Shown here piece after piece: positions 44,868 to 54,311 of a stretch of DNA of 64,000 nt (the first letter of the stretch is position 1; the number at the start of each line of letters is the position of its first letter). The notes below the pieces were generated by a model that was not told the origin of the DNA, searched no databases, and saw nothing but the letters and a program-made list of their open reading frames with translations. The translations under genes and the position numbers were made by a program. The stretch is from Candidatus Synchoanobacter obligatus (lineage in GTDB: Bacteria; Pseudomonadota; Gammaproteobacteria; Comchoanobacterales; Comchoanobacteraceae): positions 632,491 to 696,490 of the forward strand of contig NZ_JAKUDN010000002.1 of assembly GCF_024259865.1 (NCBI RefSeq). The letters are read 5' to 3'.

Positions 44868-45983
44868 ATGGTAATGACAGTGAAAGAAAGAGCACTTTGG
44901 GAAATAATGACAGAGGCAGAAAGAAACACTGTTATAGCTAGGTTAAGAACTAATGCTGCTCAAAAAATAAAAGAAAAAGACTATGCGAAAGCGCATTTAT
45001 TTTGTGAGCTGCTTCTTGATCGGGGGGATGCTTGTGGGACATGTCAATATGCGTTTATGCTACAGCATGGCCTGGGAGGTGCTAAAGATTTAGTGAAAGC
45101 TCGGGATCTATATCACCAGGCGGCAGACAAAGGGCATGCGCCTGCCATGTGTAATTATGGGTGGATGCTACAGTATGGGCTGGGAGGTGCTCAAGACTTA
45201 GTGAAAGCTCGGGGTTTATATCGTCAGGCGGCGGAGAAGGGGTATGTGCCTGCCATGAATAATTATGGGGCGATGCTATTTAATGGTCAGGGAGGTGCTA
45301 AAGATCTAGTGAAAGCTCGAGATTCATATCGTCAGGCGGCTAAGAAGGGGTATGGGCCTGCCATGAATAATTATGGGTTGATGTTACAGAATGGGCTGGG
45401 AGGTCCTCAAGACTTAGTGAAAGCTCGGGATTTATTTCGTCAGGCGGCTGAGAAGGGGTATGCGCTAGCCATGAATAGTTATGGGTGTATACTACAGCAT
45501 GGTCAGGGAGGTGCACAAGATTTAGTGAAAGCTCGGGGTTTATATCGTCAGGCGGCAGAGGAGGGCGAGGCGAATGCCATGTTTAATTATGCGTTTATGC
45601 TAGGTTCTGGAGAAGGTGGTGACGTTAATAAAGGGGAGTGTCAGCAGTTTATAAGTCAGGTTGCGAATGGTTTTTTGCAGAATGTTGCTAATCGTGTTCA
45701 GGCTATTAGGCATAAGATATTTGCTTTAGTGACGTTGGTGTCAAGACAGCACTTTCCTTCGGTTATGAATCTTGCTAGTCGTTATCTTAGAGGTGATGGT
45801 GTGGAAGAGAATCCTGTTCGTGCAAAAGAGATACTTAATACAATAGATATGAAAGCTGTGCCTGATAAGGAGGCTTATAGTGAACTCTATAAGGCGTGTG
45901 ATGAAGCAATAGAAGATAAGAAAATTATAGAGGCTCAAGGGGAAGCTGGAGATCCAGCTGCGAAAAAAGCAAGGTTTGGTTAG
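44868..45983 (+). CDS. Sel1-repeat protein, first of a tandem pair
   Basis: This 371-residue soluble protein has no signal peptide. It carries five regular 36-residue Sel1-like repeats (about residues 60-245), each of the form Y-G-x-M-L-x-x-G-x-G-G-A-x-D-L-V-K-A-R-x-L-Y-R-Q-A-A-x-K-G-x-x-x-A-M-x-N. Weaker Sel1-like units follow near residue 300 (ASRYLRGDGVEENPVRAKEIL). Sel1 repeats form alpha-solenoids that bind other proteins; in Legionella such proteins (LpnE, EnhC) influence host-cell entry and trafficking. AGAGGAGAA precedes ATG 44868. The last 400 bases are nearly identical to the downstream paralogue. Confidence 0.88.
   Translation: MVMTVKERALWEIMTEAERNTVIARLRTNAAQKIKEKDYAKAHLFCELLLDRGDACGTCQYAFMLQHGLGGAKDLVKARDLYHQAADKGHAPAMCNYGWMLQYGLGGAQDLVKARGLYRQAAEKGYVPAMNNYGAMLFNGQGGAKDLVKARDSYRQAAKKGYGPAMNNYGLMLQNGLGGPQDLVKARDLFRQAAEKGYALAMNSYGCILQHGQGGAQDLVKARGLYRQAAEEGEANAMFNYAFMLGSGEGGDVNKGECQQFISQVANGFLQNVANRVQAIRHKIFALVTLVSRQHFPSVMNLASRYLRGDGVEENPVRAKEILNTIDMKAVPDKEAYSELYKACDEAIEDKKIIEAQGEAGDPAAKKARFG
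45541..45957 (+). repeat. Long direct repeat, copy 1 (3' half of first Sel1 gene)
   Basis: About 400 bases are identical or nearly so to 46671-47087, an offset of 1130 bases. The two genes differ clearly upstream of this block. Only scattered changes appear in the last 25 codons. The pattern fits a recent duplication or gene conversion. Confidence 0.85.
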
Positions 45984-45997
45984 AAGAGGAGAATATT

Positions 45998-47113
45998 ATG
46001 GTAATGACAGTTGAAGAAAGATTACTTTGGGAAGCAATTAGCGAGGTAGAAAAAAATAGTGTTTTAGATAAATTGAGCAAAAATTTTGTGCAAAGGTATC
46101 AAGCAAAGGATTATGTGATGGCTAGAGCTGTGAGTAAGGTGTTAACTGATCGGGGAGATGCTTGGGGGGCTCATAATTATGGGGTGATGCTAAGGAATGG
46201 TCAGGGAGGTGCTCAAGATTTGGCTCAAGCTCGGGATTTATATCGTCAGGCGGCAGACAAAGGACATGTGCCTGCCATGTGTAATTATGGGTGGATGCTA
46301 CAGTATGGGCTGGGATGTGCTCAAGACTTAGTGAAAGCTCGGGATCTATATCACCAGGCGGCAGACAAAGGGCATGCGCCTGCCATGTGTAATTATGGGT
46401 GGATGCTATATAATGGCCTGGGAGGTGCTAAAGATCTAGTGAAGGCTCGGGATTTATATCGCCAGGCAGCTGAGAAGGGGTATGTGCCTGCCATGAATAA
46501 TTATGGGCTGATGCTACAGCATGGCCTGGGAGGTGCTCAAGACTTAGTGAAAGCTCGGGGTTTATATCGTCAGGCGGCTGAGAAGGGGTATGTGCCTACC
46601 ATGAATAATTATGGGTGGATGCTACAGCATGGGCTGGGAGGTCCTCAAGACTTAGTGAAAGCTCGGGATTTATATCGTCAGGCGGCAGAGGAGGGCGAGG
46701 CGAATGCCATGTTTAATTATGCGTTTATGCTAGGTTCTGGAGAAGGTGGTGACGTTAATAAAGGGGAGTGTCAGCAGTTTATAAGTCAGGTTGCGAATGG
46801 TTTTTTGCAGAATGTTGCTAATCGTGTTCAGGCTATTAGGCATAAGATATTTGCTTTAGTGACGTTGGTGTCAAGACAGCACTTTCCTTCGGTTATGAAT
46901 CTTGCTAGTCGTTATCTTAGAGGTGATGGTGTGGAAGAGAATCCTGTTCGTGCAAAAGAGATACTTAATACAATAGATATGAAAGCTGTGCCTGATAAGG
47001 AGGCTTATAGTGAACTCTATAAGGCGTGTGATGAAGCAATAGAAGATAAGAAAATTATAGAGGCTCAAGCGGAAGCTGGAGAGCCAGCTGCAAAAAAAGC
47101 AAGGTCCGATTAA
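45998..47113 (+). CDS. Sel1-repeat protein, second of a tandem pair
   Basis: This 371-residue paralogue is exactly the same length as the upstream gene and starts 14 bases after its stop, so the two are probably co-transcribed. It has five 36-residue Sel1 repeats (for example YGWMLQYGLGCAQDLVKARD) in a different order of variants, and the same conserved C-terminal third. The N-terminal 55 residues differ (LSKNFVQRYQAKDYVMARAV in place of the first gene's sequence), while the 3' 400 bases match almost perfectly. AGAGGAGAA precedes the start. The function is inferred as protein-protein interaction; a host target is possible. Confidence 0.88.
   Translation: MVMTVEERLLWEAISEVEKNSVLDKLSKNFVQRYQAKDYVMARAVSKVLTDRGDAWGAHNYGVMLRNGQGGAQDLAQARDLYRQAADKGHVPAMCNYGWMLQYGLGCAQDLVKARDLYHQAADKGHAPAMCNYGWMLYNGLGGAKDLVKARDLYRQAAEKGYVPAMNNYGLMLQHGLGGAQDLVKARGLYRQAAEKGYVPTMNNYGWMLQHGLGGPQDLVKARDLYRQAAEEGEANAMFNYAFMLGSGEGGDVNKGECQQFISQVANGFLQNVANRVQAIRHKIFALVTLVSRQHFPSVMNLASRYLRGDGVEENPVRAKEILNTIDMKAVPDKEAYSELYKACDEAIEDKKIIEAQAEAGEPAAKKARSD
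46671..47087 (+). repeat. Long direct repeat, copy 2 (3' half of second Sel1 gene)
   Basis: This is the second copy of the block at 45541-45957. The first visible difference after the common stretch is a G/C change in the codon after AGGCTCAAG. Confidence 0.85.
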
Positions 47114-47135
47114 GGAATTTTCATTAACAACCTTA

Positions 47136-49253
47136 TTATACAAGGCTTTGTATGTTGGTATAGCGTTTTTTGCTGCTTTGGTTTCTAATTGCCATGGCAA
47201 TGGCTTTCATTTCGCCGATGAGTATGACGAGCTGTTTGCCACGGGTAATGGCAGTATAGAGTAGATTTCTTTCTAAAAGAGTATAGTGTTGCATGGCAAT
47301 GGGGATGATGACCGCAGGGTATTCAGACCCTTGGCTTTTATGAATACTAATGGCATAAGCCAATTGAAGTTGATCAAGTTCACTGAATAAATACGGTGTT
47401 AACTGCTCCCCATAGTCGACGGTTAATTCATTATGTTCAGTGTTAATTGAAGTCACAAAGCCAACATCACCATTAAAAGCATCTTTGTCATAATTGTTTC
47501 GGGTTTGGATCACCTTGTCGCCAACCTTGAACTTTAGTTCATGCGTACTTTTGGTAGGGTTGAGAAGCGTTTGTAATGTATCATTTAAACTTTGGGTGCC
47601 AAGAAGCCCTTTGTGCATAGGGGATAGGATTTGAACATCGGTTAGGGGGTTTAGAGAAAAACGTGATGGAATGCGGTTTTTGACCAAAAACTTTATTTTT
47701 TCAATAATTTTTTGAGGGTCAGATTCTGCGATGAAGTAAAAGTCAGATAGTTTGTCTTGCTCGTTAGGGATTAACATCTTACCCGCATTGACCAGGTGGG
47801 CATTTTGAATAATATGAGAGTCTTTGGCTTGACGAAATATTTCAGTCAGTGCTGCAGTTTGTGCTGGGTACAATTGGATTAAGTCCTTTAAAAAAGCGCC
47901 TGGGCCAACGGAAGGGAGCTGATCAATGTCTCCGATAATAATGACGTTTGAGAGTGGGTCAATGGCTTGTAGTAGATGGTTGGCTAAGTAAATGTCAATC
48001 ATTGACGCTTCATCAATGATCACAAGATCTGCTTTTAATGGGTTGCTTTTATTATGTAAAAATTTTCTGTCTGAAGGGTCCATTTTGAGTAGGCGATGGA
48101 TGGTTTTAGCAGGGTACTGGGTACATGATGCCATTTTTTTGGCAGCCCGCCCTGTGGGAGCACACAGCACGGTTTCTAGTTTTGCTTGTTGGGCTAAGTG
48201 GAGGATGGCCTTGGTGATGGTCGTTTTCCCCACCCCAGGGCCACCCGTTATGATCCCCACTTTACTTTGTATGGCTTGAATAATGGCTTGTTGCTGCGAT
48301 GCAGACAGGGTAATGTTTGATAGTTGATTTAACCATGTTAGGTACTGCTCAAGAGAATGGTTATCCCAAATAGAGCGACTCTGATGTAGTATTTGCAACG
48401 ACGTTTCAATTTGTCGTTCAGCAGTATGCGCTGGTTTTAAGTAAAGGTAACCTTCTTCTGTTAAGTGAAATACGGGTTCTTGGCATATACTGCTAATAGT
48501 TGGAAGTTCAGTTAATTGAAGGACTTTTTGCAATTGTGTTTCAACTTGAGAGATGGGTAGGTAGCAATGTCCTGATTGCATGGATTTTTCTAGGACAAAT
48601 TGGATTCCTGCGATGATACGGATTGTTGCATGCGCATCGATGCCAGATTCGGTGGCAATTTGATCTGCTGTTGGAAAACCAATTCCGGTGATGTCTTGGT
48701 AAATTTGATATGGATTGGTTTGTAATACATGCAGGGTTTTTTCTTGATAATGTTGGTATATTTTCATGGCTCGTTTGGGGCCAATATTGAACTTTTGTAG
48801 AAACATCATGACTTCATGAGCGTTTCTGTAGTCTTGCCAATTCTTAATCAGTAAGTCTAGGCGTTTTTTTCCAATGCCTTTAATGGCGTATAATTCAGTT
48901 GGGTTTTTATCAAGCATTTTGAATAGCGCTGTTCCTGCAAAAGCCACCAACTTTTTTGCAAACCCTTCTCCGATGCCGGGGATAATCCCAGATGATAAGT
49001 AGCGCATGATGCCAACTTTGCTTTTGGGAAGTATGGGGGTGATTGTTTCACATTGGACTTGAGAGCCGTATTTGTTATCTTCAAGCGTACCAGATACTTG
49101 TAGGGTTTGGCCTACTTTGACATTGGGAGATGAACCCACACAGGTTTGGTCACCACTGTCATCGGTTTGTAGTACAAAGACGGTGTAGCCATTGTCGGGG
49201 TTGTGAAAGATAATTTTTTTGCAAACACCCTCAAGGGCTTGTGATTCCTTCAT
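47136..49253 (-). CDS. recD2: RecD2-type SF1B DNA helicase
   Basis: This 705-residue helicase has the RecD2 layout: an N-terminal OB-like domain (about residues 1-80), helix-hairpin-helix units (SGIIPGIGEGFAKKL, ELYAIKGIGKKRLD), then the helicase core. The core has Walker A GGPGVGKTT near residue 341, motif II LVIIDEASMID near 413, motif III-like GDIDQLPSVGPG and the C-terminal SIHKSQGSEYPAVII with TAITRGKQLVILIGE. It is a 5'-3' helicase acting in genome maintenance. Unlike RecD of RecBCD it works alone. It converges on the Sel1 pair with a 22-base gap. Confidence 0.92.
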   Translation of the reverse strand: MKESQALEGVCKKIIFHNPDNGYTVFVLQTDDSGDQTCVGSSPNVKVGQTLQVSGTLEDNKYGSQVQCETITPILPKSKVGIMRYLSSGIIPGIGEGFAKKLVAFAGTALFKMLDKNPTELYAIKGIGKKRLDLLIKNWQDYRNAHEVMMFLQKFNIGPKRAMKIYQHYQEKTLHVLQTNPYQIYQDITGIGFPTADQIATESGIDAHATIRIIAGIQFVLEKSMQSGHCYLPISQVETQLQKVLQLTELPTISSICQEPVFHLTEEGYLYLKPAHTAERQIETSLQILHQSRSIWDNHSLEQYLTWLNQLSNITLSASQQQAIIQAIQSKVGIITGGPGVGKTTITKAILHLAQQAKLETVLCAPTGRAAKKMASCTQYPAKTIHRLLKMDPSDRKFLHNKSNPLKADLVIIDEASMIDIYLANHLLQAIDPLSNVIIIGDIDQLPSVGPGAFLKDLIQLYPAQTAALTEIFRQAKDSHIIQNAHLVNAGKMLIPNEQDKLSDFYFIAESDPQKIIEKIKFLVKNRIPSRFSLNPLTDVQILSPMHKGLLGTQSLNDTLQTLLNPTKSTHELKFKVGDKVIQTRNNYDKDAFNGDVGFVTSINTEHNELTVDYGEQLTPYLFSELDQLQLAYAISIHKSQGSEYPAVIIPIAMQHYTLLERNLLYTAITRGKQLVILIGEMKAIAMAIRNQSSKKRYTNIQSLV

Positions 49254-49310
49254 AGATAATACGCCAATAGATATGGCGTTAGTATACGTTGTTCACTTGA
49301 TTATGCAAGA

Positions 49311-51146
49311 TTAGAATCCTTGGTAGGCAAATGTATTATCGGGATCGTTTTGAGCCTCATATGGGTGATAGCGCATGTTGGCATGTGGCTCTGGAGGGGT
49401 GGGTGTGGCTATCCTGAAGGGTTTGATGCTAGGGATCACATAGTTTAACCAATTTGAACGATATAGAATGAATGCGCATAGCGCCAGAACAAGGATGATA
49501 CTTGCAGCAATAAACTCTTTTGTGATAAAGAGAGGAATACTTGTAGATAATAGTATGATTGCTAAACATAAATATAATGCTGAAATGGACTTGGGAGGGT
49601 TGTTAAAATTTTGGATACACTGCTCAATGAGCGGATCAATAGTGTTGGGTATTTTTGAGATCTCAGGGGGTAGTGGAAGGCCATTATGGAACGTCAGTAA
49701 TCTAGGCTTTGGTGTTTGTAGTAAGGTTCTTTCATGTGATATTTTTTGATTATTAAGCTGAAATACCGTCAATAAAGTGTGTGGAAGAATGCGCGTAGGT
49801 GCTTCTAAGCCGAGATGGTCTGCAATGCCTCTTCCTACCCGTTCTTGGTATTGAGTATTGGAAACTGCGGTGTGTTTGTCGTGTATGCCTCCGGTATCAT
49901 GCCAGAAGCATTGTGATAAGTTGCCTTTGGACGCATGGTACTTGCGTGCATCAGACTCATGTTTCTCTTTTAGTGCATCCAAGCTTAAGGTATCTACCGT
50001 GGTAATGTCGAGAAAGAGAATGCGCTTGTCTTGTGTGAATGCATAATACCATCTGGGGTCGTTTTGGATTGCTATACGACCTTCAATTGGAACTGTTGAG
50101 GTCAAAAATATTTGGTTGTTTTGGTAGAAGAGATAGTTATGGGGAAGAATGCTGGTGTCGTTCTCTGAAGCGGGGTAAATATAATGCATGGTGTTTGTTG
50201 CATCAGCAGGTATGATACTTAGAACATGGTCAAAGGTTTTGTGGTGGTGTGATGTGGATGCTGTTACAGGTACAAAAGTTAGCTGTTTTGGTACAGATCG
50301 TATAAAAAAGGTTTGTTCAATAATGGTGATTTTATTATCTTTTGAAAATATGAGTGCGTGGCTAGCATTAGGACAGCTTGCAATATTTATTTGTCTTTGG
50401 TGAGCGAAAAACAGTCCTTGGGGAGATCCGTCTGGCATAAAAGCTGTTTTAAAACGATCCATGGCATTGTCAGGGTAAACCATTCGTCTAATATCAACAT
50501 CTAGGCTTCCTGCGCCTATAGGAGTATTTGTGATGGCATCTAAGGCTCTCTTGCTATAGCTAACAATAGAGGCATGTTTTGAAAAGAACGCTTCAATGAT
50601 TTGGTGGCGACGGTGGGGCAGCTTAAAGTAAACGGTATAATTGCCAGGGATAGAGGCTTCCAGATCTAAAGCATCTGGAGAGGGATTAGCAGGGAATATG
50701 GTCGTAAGATATGACGTGATGTTGCCATCGGTGTTGTGATATTCCGTTGCGAGAAAATCAGGCAGTTCGCGGATCTGTGATAAACAGCCTTCAAGCTGAC
50801 TGATATGATGTTTTGTCGTGGTGGACTCGATGCCAGGATTGTGGAAAGCTAATATCAATGTGCCCTTGTTTGGCGCATCATCGAATATAAAGACTCGATT
50901 AAAATGAAAGCCACTATCTCTGTTGGACTGAATCAGTGAGCAGGGCTGGTTCAATACAGGCAGTGATAGATGAGACGTTAGATCTGATGGTTTTTCTTCA
51001 AAAGTGCTCGTGTTTGCTGCGGCAGCATCATGAGCATCCCCTATAGGCGAGATGGGATCATCTGCTTGTTGCTTAATGGACTCTGAGCTGACATGTTTAT
51101 GAAGCAGCATAGGGTAATGGTGATGAGTAAGCTCATAGTCTTGCAC
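49311..51146 (-). CDS. Large protein of unknown function with paired C-terminal membrane helices
   Basis: I do not recognise this 611-residue protein. It has a long soluble N-terminal part with no signal peptide, then two adjacent hydrophobic helices at about residues 525-570 (LYLCLAIILLSTSIPLFI and ASIILVLALCAFILY), then a Pro-rich tail of about 40 residues. The His/Asp-rich soluble part shows no enzyme motif I can name. A hairpin of two helices near the C-terminus is common among effectors that insert into host membranes, which makes this a candidate by analogy only. It lies upstream of a divergent large orphan gene. Confidence 0.55.
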   Translation of the reverse strand: MQDYELTHHHYPMLLHKHVSSESIKQQADDPISPIGDAHDAAAANTSTFEEKPSDLTSHLSLPVLNQPCSLIQSNRDSGFHFNRVFIFDDAPNKGTLILAFHNPGIESTTTKHHISQLEGCLSQIRELPDFLATEYHNTDGNITSYLTTIFPANPSPDALDLEASIPGNYTVYFKLPHRRHQIIEAFFSKHASIVSYSKRALDAITNTPIGAGSLDVDIRRMVYPDNAMDRFKTAFMPDGSPQGLFFAHQRQINIASCPNASHALIFSKDNKITIIEQTFFIRSVPKQLTFVPVTASTSHHHKTFDHVLSIIPADATNTMHYIYPASENDTSILPHNYLFYQNNQIFLTSTVPIEGRIAIQNDPRWYYAFTQDKRILFLDITTVDTLSLDALKEKHESDARKYHASKGNLSQCFWHDTGGIHDKHTAVSNTQYQERVGRGIADHLGLEAPTRILPHTLLTVFQLNNQKISHERTLLQTPKPRLLTFHNGLPLPPEISKIPNTIDPLIEQCIQNFNNPPKSISALYLCLAIILLSTSIPLFITKEFIAASIILVLALCAFILYRSNWLNYVIPSIKPFRIATPTPPEPHANMRYHPYEAQNDPDNTFAYQGF

Positions 51147-51278
51147 ATTAGGTCCAGTAGTCTAGATTCAATTATTCTATATGTTATTTAGGTATATGTA
51201 AATCTAGGTATTTAAAATTTTTTTCTGTTTTTTAGCAATTATGCATTATAAGAGACCTAGCTAAAGGGTTGAAATGAG

Positions 51279-51307
51279 TTGACTTTTAGAAAAATAAGTG
51301 TTAAAAT
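51279..51307 (+). promoter_or_regulatory. Strong sigma-70-type promoter of the 981-aa protein gene
   Basis: TTGACT (51279-51284), a 17-base AT-rich spacer and TAAAAT (51302-51307) each match consensus at 5 of 6 positions. Transcription would start near 51314, about 22 bases before ATG 51336. Confidence 0.6.
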
Positions 51308-51335
51308 AAATTCATAATGATTATAGAGTTAAAAG

Positions 51336-54281
51336 ATGAAAAAAGAGCTAAATGACAGTAAAGTCTGGCTTGTAAGAACAATAGCCAAGAAAATGGCGGC
51401 TGGCGAGTCTATAGAATCCATTTCTGCTGGTTTGTTGGCCAGGGTAGCGGGTAATTTTTTGTCTGATTCAGCTCTGGACGCTGGTGGGTATGCGGTTAGC
51501 GGTGTTGGCTACGCGTTTTCAAATGTCGCAGAGGCTACGGGCCGAGGGGTTTCAGGTGCTGGCACACTCATGCATGCTGGAGTTTCACGCTTCGGTGGCC
51601 GGTTATTTGGTCGCTTTGAGTCACCTCGTTTGACGGGGGCCTATAATCAAGTATCAGGATTTTTTTCACATACTGCAGATGCCATTGGTGGTGTATTTGG
51701 TGCTGGTGCAGAAGCCGTTTCTACTAGATACACGCGCCATGTAGATTGGGGGTCTGTACCCAACCTGTTATGGGCTGTTAACGAGGGTTCTGAAGAAGAA
51801 TCAGCGGCATCTTTAGCCCTTAAATACATATTAGAAGGTGTTAGAACGTATCAAAATGAAAAAAGATATGCCTCCTTGCTTGAGGCTAATGATGGGCTAG
51901 AACAGTGGCAAGCACGCATAAGAACTTCTGAAGAAGCCAATCAGTCGTTTAACCGTTCACACCGAGATCTTGTAGCCGTTGTAAACGGTCAGTTTGACTC
52001 GCTGGATCTGGAAAACTTGCAAGATGCATTGAGGTTGATCACTAGTGAAGGTGGTCGTGAGTTTCTTCAAGAGCTAGTGAAGCTTCCAGCGAATTACTTA
52101 CCATTTGTTGGTAATGCAGGGACTACCAGCATCATAGAAGATATAGCGCTGATTGCAGATGCGCCTGGTGAGGATTTGAATCATTTGTGTGCTTTGGTAG
52201 GCGAATTAGGCAAATTGAAACAAAGTTTCCCTAATCTGGAGCAGGGAAGTGTCGACTATAGAGGATTGGTTGGGCAAATTTATACAACTTCAAAGTCGTA
52301 TGCTAAAATTCTAAGTGGTAGTCGAATTTCGCAGATGCAAGCTATAGGCATGGTCCAGAGTTGTTTGCCTGAGGGGTTGGGCAGTGCTACGGATAGTATC
52401 CTGCGAGATATTTCACAGTTTGATGAGAGTCAAGTTGCGAATATAGCATATTTATTAAATAGCCTGATGAATGCACCTGCTGGTATGATCACTAAAGAGC
52501 GTCGTCTTCGTGCAGGGCTTGAGGGTATTTCAAAAATAGATCCAGCATCATTGGATGTATTGGCAGAGGTCTATAAAGGTATTATGGCATTCTCTGAGCA
52601 CACAGAGTCAAATTCAGACATGGCAAGGCACGTGTTAGCTGAATGTATCTACCCATTGGCGGCATTGGATGATGCTCAAATTGTTACTTTAAAAGATTCT
52701 TTGGCATTGTTGATTGACCCACATGGTGGAGCTCATGCAGCTATAGTAGATAATGTTATTGATTTGAGTAAAGCGTTTCGTGGATCAGATTACCAGAGTG
52801 AAGCAAAGCTTGCTCATATTGATGCGGTAATTGACATCGCAGAGCGTTTGGCAACACCAGATGGTGAGGCCTTTGATGCGGAAGATTTGCGTGCTATTCA
52901 TGTCGCCAGTAAGACATCGTTGAAAGATCTATTATGCAGCGATCTCTTAAACTTAGGGGATACTGTTAAGCACAGTATTGATGCATTCTCAAAGCTTGAA
53001 GCAGCGGATGTTGGCCAGTTGGCCATCATGATTCGTCATGGGGAAGATGCTTCAGATAGCTTCTCTGCAGAGCTAAGTAAGTCTTCAGATACTGCAAATT
53101 ATTCAGATTTTATTGGTCATCTTTCTAACATGGCAAAAGGATATTCAAATCTTTCTGATAATGCTAGAAGAACCTTGGCTGGCTCGCCGTTATATGATTT
53201 GGTCAAGAGTTACTTGCCGGAAGGCATGTTAGATGCTTCTGGCCGTGTACTAACGGATATAGCCGGTATGTCTAATGCTCATTTGGGTAATGTTTCTTAT
53301 CTGTTAACTCAGTTTATGACGGCGGCTTCTGGAGAAATGACTAAAGAAACCAGGCTTCGCTCAGCACTGACCGGAGTGGTTCATTTAGGTAATGATACAG
53401 TTGATGCATTGGCAAAGTTTTATAGCGGAATTACAACCATCTCAAGCAAAGAGACGCATGAGGATATGATGGTTTGTCTGGTTGAAGAGTGTATTTATCC
53501 ATTTGCAAACTTAAATGATGCTAATCTTGGGTCTGTAAAACAGTTATTGGCTCAATTGATCGATCCCAAAGCTCCTGGTTCAGAGGGCTCTGAACAGATC
53601 AGCCAGCTTAATCAGTTTTTAGATTTGTCTCGGGCGTTTCGTCAGGACGGTCGAATTAGTGATTCAAGAAAGGATTATGTTATAAGCAAAGTCCGACAAG
53701 TATTTGGCTCATTCGGTGGAGAACGTGCACAGCGCATCCAAGAGAGTGTTGTAGAGAAGAGTGAAGGGCTAACCATGGTAGCTGTTGTTGAAACCTTGCT
53801 GAATATGAAGAGTGCTCATGGACTCTTTTTGCTGTTAACGTTGATCGCTGCGGTAGCAGCAGCAGTATCTCCTGCAATACCAGCTATGATAATAGCAGTA
53901 CCAGCAGTTTTTGCTTTGGCTGCGTATGCCAATGCAATGTTAAATGTTTATAGGTTCCAGCTAACAACAACCAAAGTACAAGATCTGATGATTAGAGTCG
54001 ATCCTGAAACGAATGACTCAAAAATCTCGTTTGATAAAGTAATTGAACACAAAACACAGATTGGTCTTGAGTTGTCATCACTGAAGATGGGTACAATTGT
54101 ACCCATCATGAATGGTTTCTTGGAGGCTGTAGCAAAAGGGTATGACCGACCTGCTAATGCTGTTGTTAGAAATAAATTGGATTGGAACGCCGTGGTGCTT
54201 TCTAAACAGCTTAAAAAAGATGATGAAGGTTACGAGTCGCCTCCTGGAAGCCCAGGGGCTATGAAAAAACAAGGAAAATAG
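51336..54281 (+). CDS. Large protein of unknown function with internal duplication and hydrophobic hairpin
   Basis: I do not recognise this 981-residue protein. The N-terminal 120 residues are Gly/Ala/Ser-rich with repeated VSGxGxxxSxVxxATG-like patterns. Two copies of a domain of about 165 residues follow, at about residues 344-508 and 627-790. They share LPEG, YLL, MTKE-R-LR, EECIYP or AECIYP, LIDP and LSRAFR or LSKAFR in the same order. At about 828-870 are two long Ala/Val/Ile-rich helices (LFLLLTLIAAVAAAVSPAIP and following), then a cytosolic tail. There is no signal peptide. The arrangement suggests a membrane-inserting or pore-forming effector, but this is inference. Confidence 0.6.
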   Translation: MKKELNDSKVWLVRTIAKKMAAGESIESISAGLLARVAGNFLSDSALDAGGYAVSGVGYAFSNVAEATGRGVSGAGTLMHAGVSRFGGRLFGRFESPRLTGAYNQVSGFFSHTADAIGGVFGAGAEAVSTRYTRHVDWGSVPNLLWAVNEGSEEESAASLALKYILEGVRTYQNEKRYASLLEANDGLEQWQARIRTSEEANQSFNRSHRDLVAVVNGQFDSLDLENLQDALRLITSEGGREFLQELVKLPANYLPFVGNAGTTSIIEDIALIADAPGEDLNHLCALVGELGKLKQSFPNLEQGSVDYRGLVGQIYTTSKSYAKILSGSRISQMQAIGMVQSCLPEGLGSATDSILRDISQFDESQVANIAYLLNSLMNAPAGMITKERRLRAGLEGISKIDPASLDVLAEVYKGIMAFSEHTESNSDMARHVLAECIYPLAALDDAQIVTLKDSLALLIDPHGGAHAAIVDNVIDLSKAFRGSDYQSEAKLAHIDAVIDIAERLATPDGEAFDAEDLRAIHVASKTSLKDLLCSDLLNLGDTVKHSIDAFSKLEAADVGQLAIMIRHGEDASDSFSAELSKSSDTANYSDFIGHLSNMAKGYSNLSDNARRTLAGSPLYDLVKSYLPEGMLDASGRVLTDIAGMSNAHLGNVSYLLTQFMTAASGEMTKETRLRSALTGVVHLGNDTVDALAKFYSGITTISSKETHEDMMVCLVEECIYPFANLNDANLGSVKQLLAQLIDPKAPGSEGSEQISQLNQFLDLSRAFRQDGRISDSRKDYVISKVRQVFGSFGGERAQRIQESVVEKSEGLTMVAVVETLLNMKSAHGLFLLLTLIAAVAAAVSPAIPAMIIAVPAVFALAAYANAMLNVYRFQLTTTKVQDLMIRVDPETNDSKISFDKVIEHKTQIGLELSSLKMGTIVPIMNGFLEAVAKGYDRPANAVVRNKLDWNAVVLSKQLKKDDEGYESPPGSPGAMKKQGK

Positions 54282-54311
54282 AAATGACTAGAGTGAGGTT
54301 CTAACATCCAT

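Noticed and set aside
44868..47113. Transposon or insertion sequence explaining the Sel1 duplication
   Set aside because: No transposase, terminal inverted repeats or target-site duplication is visible around the pair; tandem duplication or conversion explains it better.
49262..49280. ACGCCA/TGGCGT hairpin between recD2 and the 611-aa gene as a terminator
   Set aside because: The stem is only 6 bp and no T-run follows on the minus strand; too weak to call.
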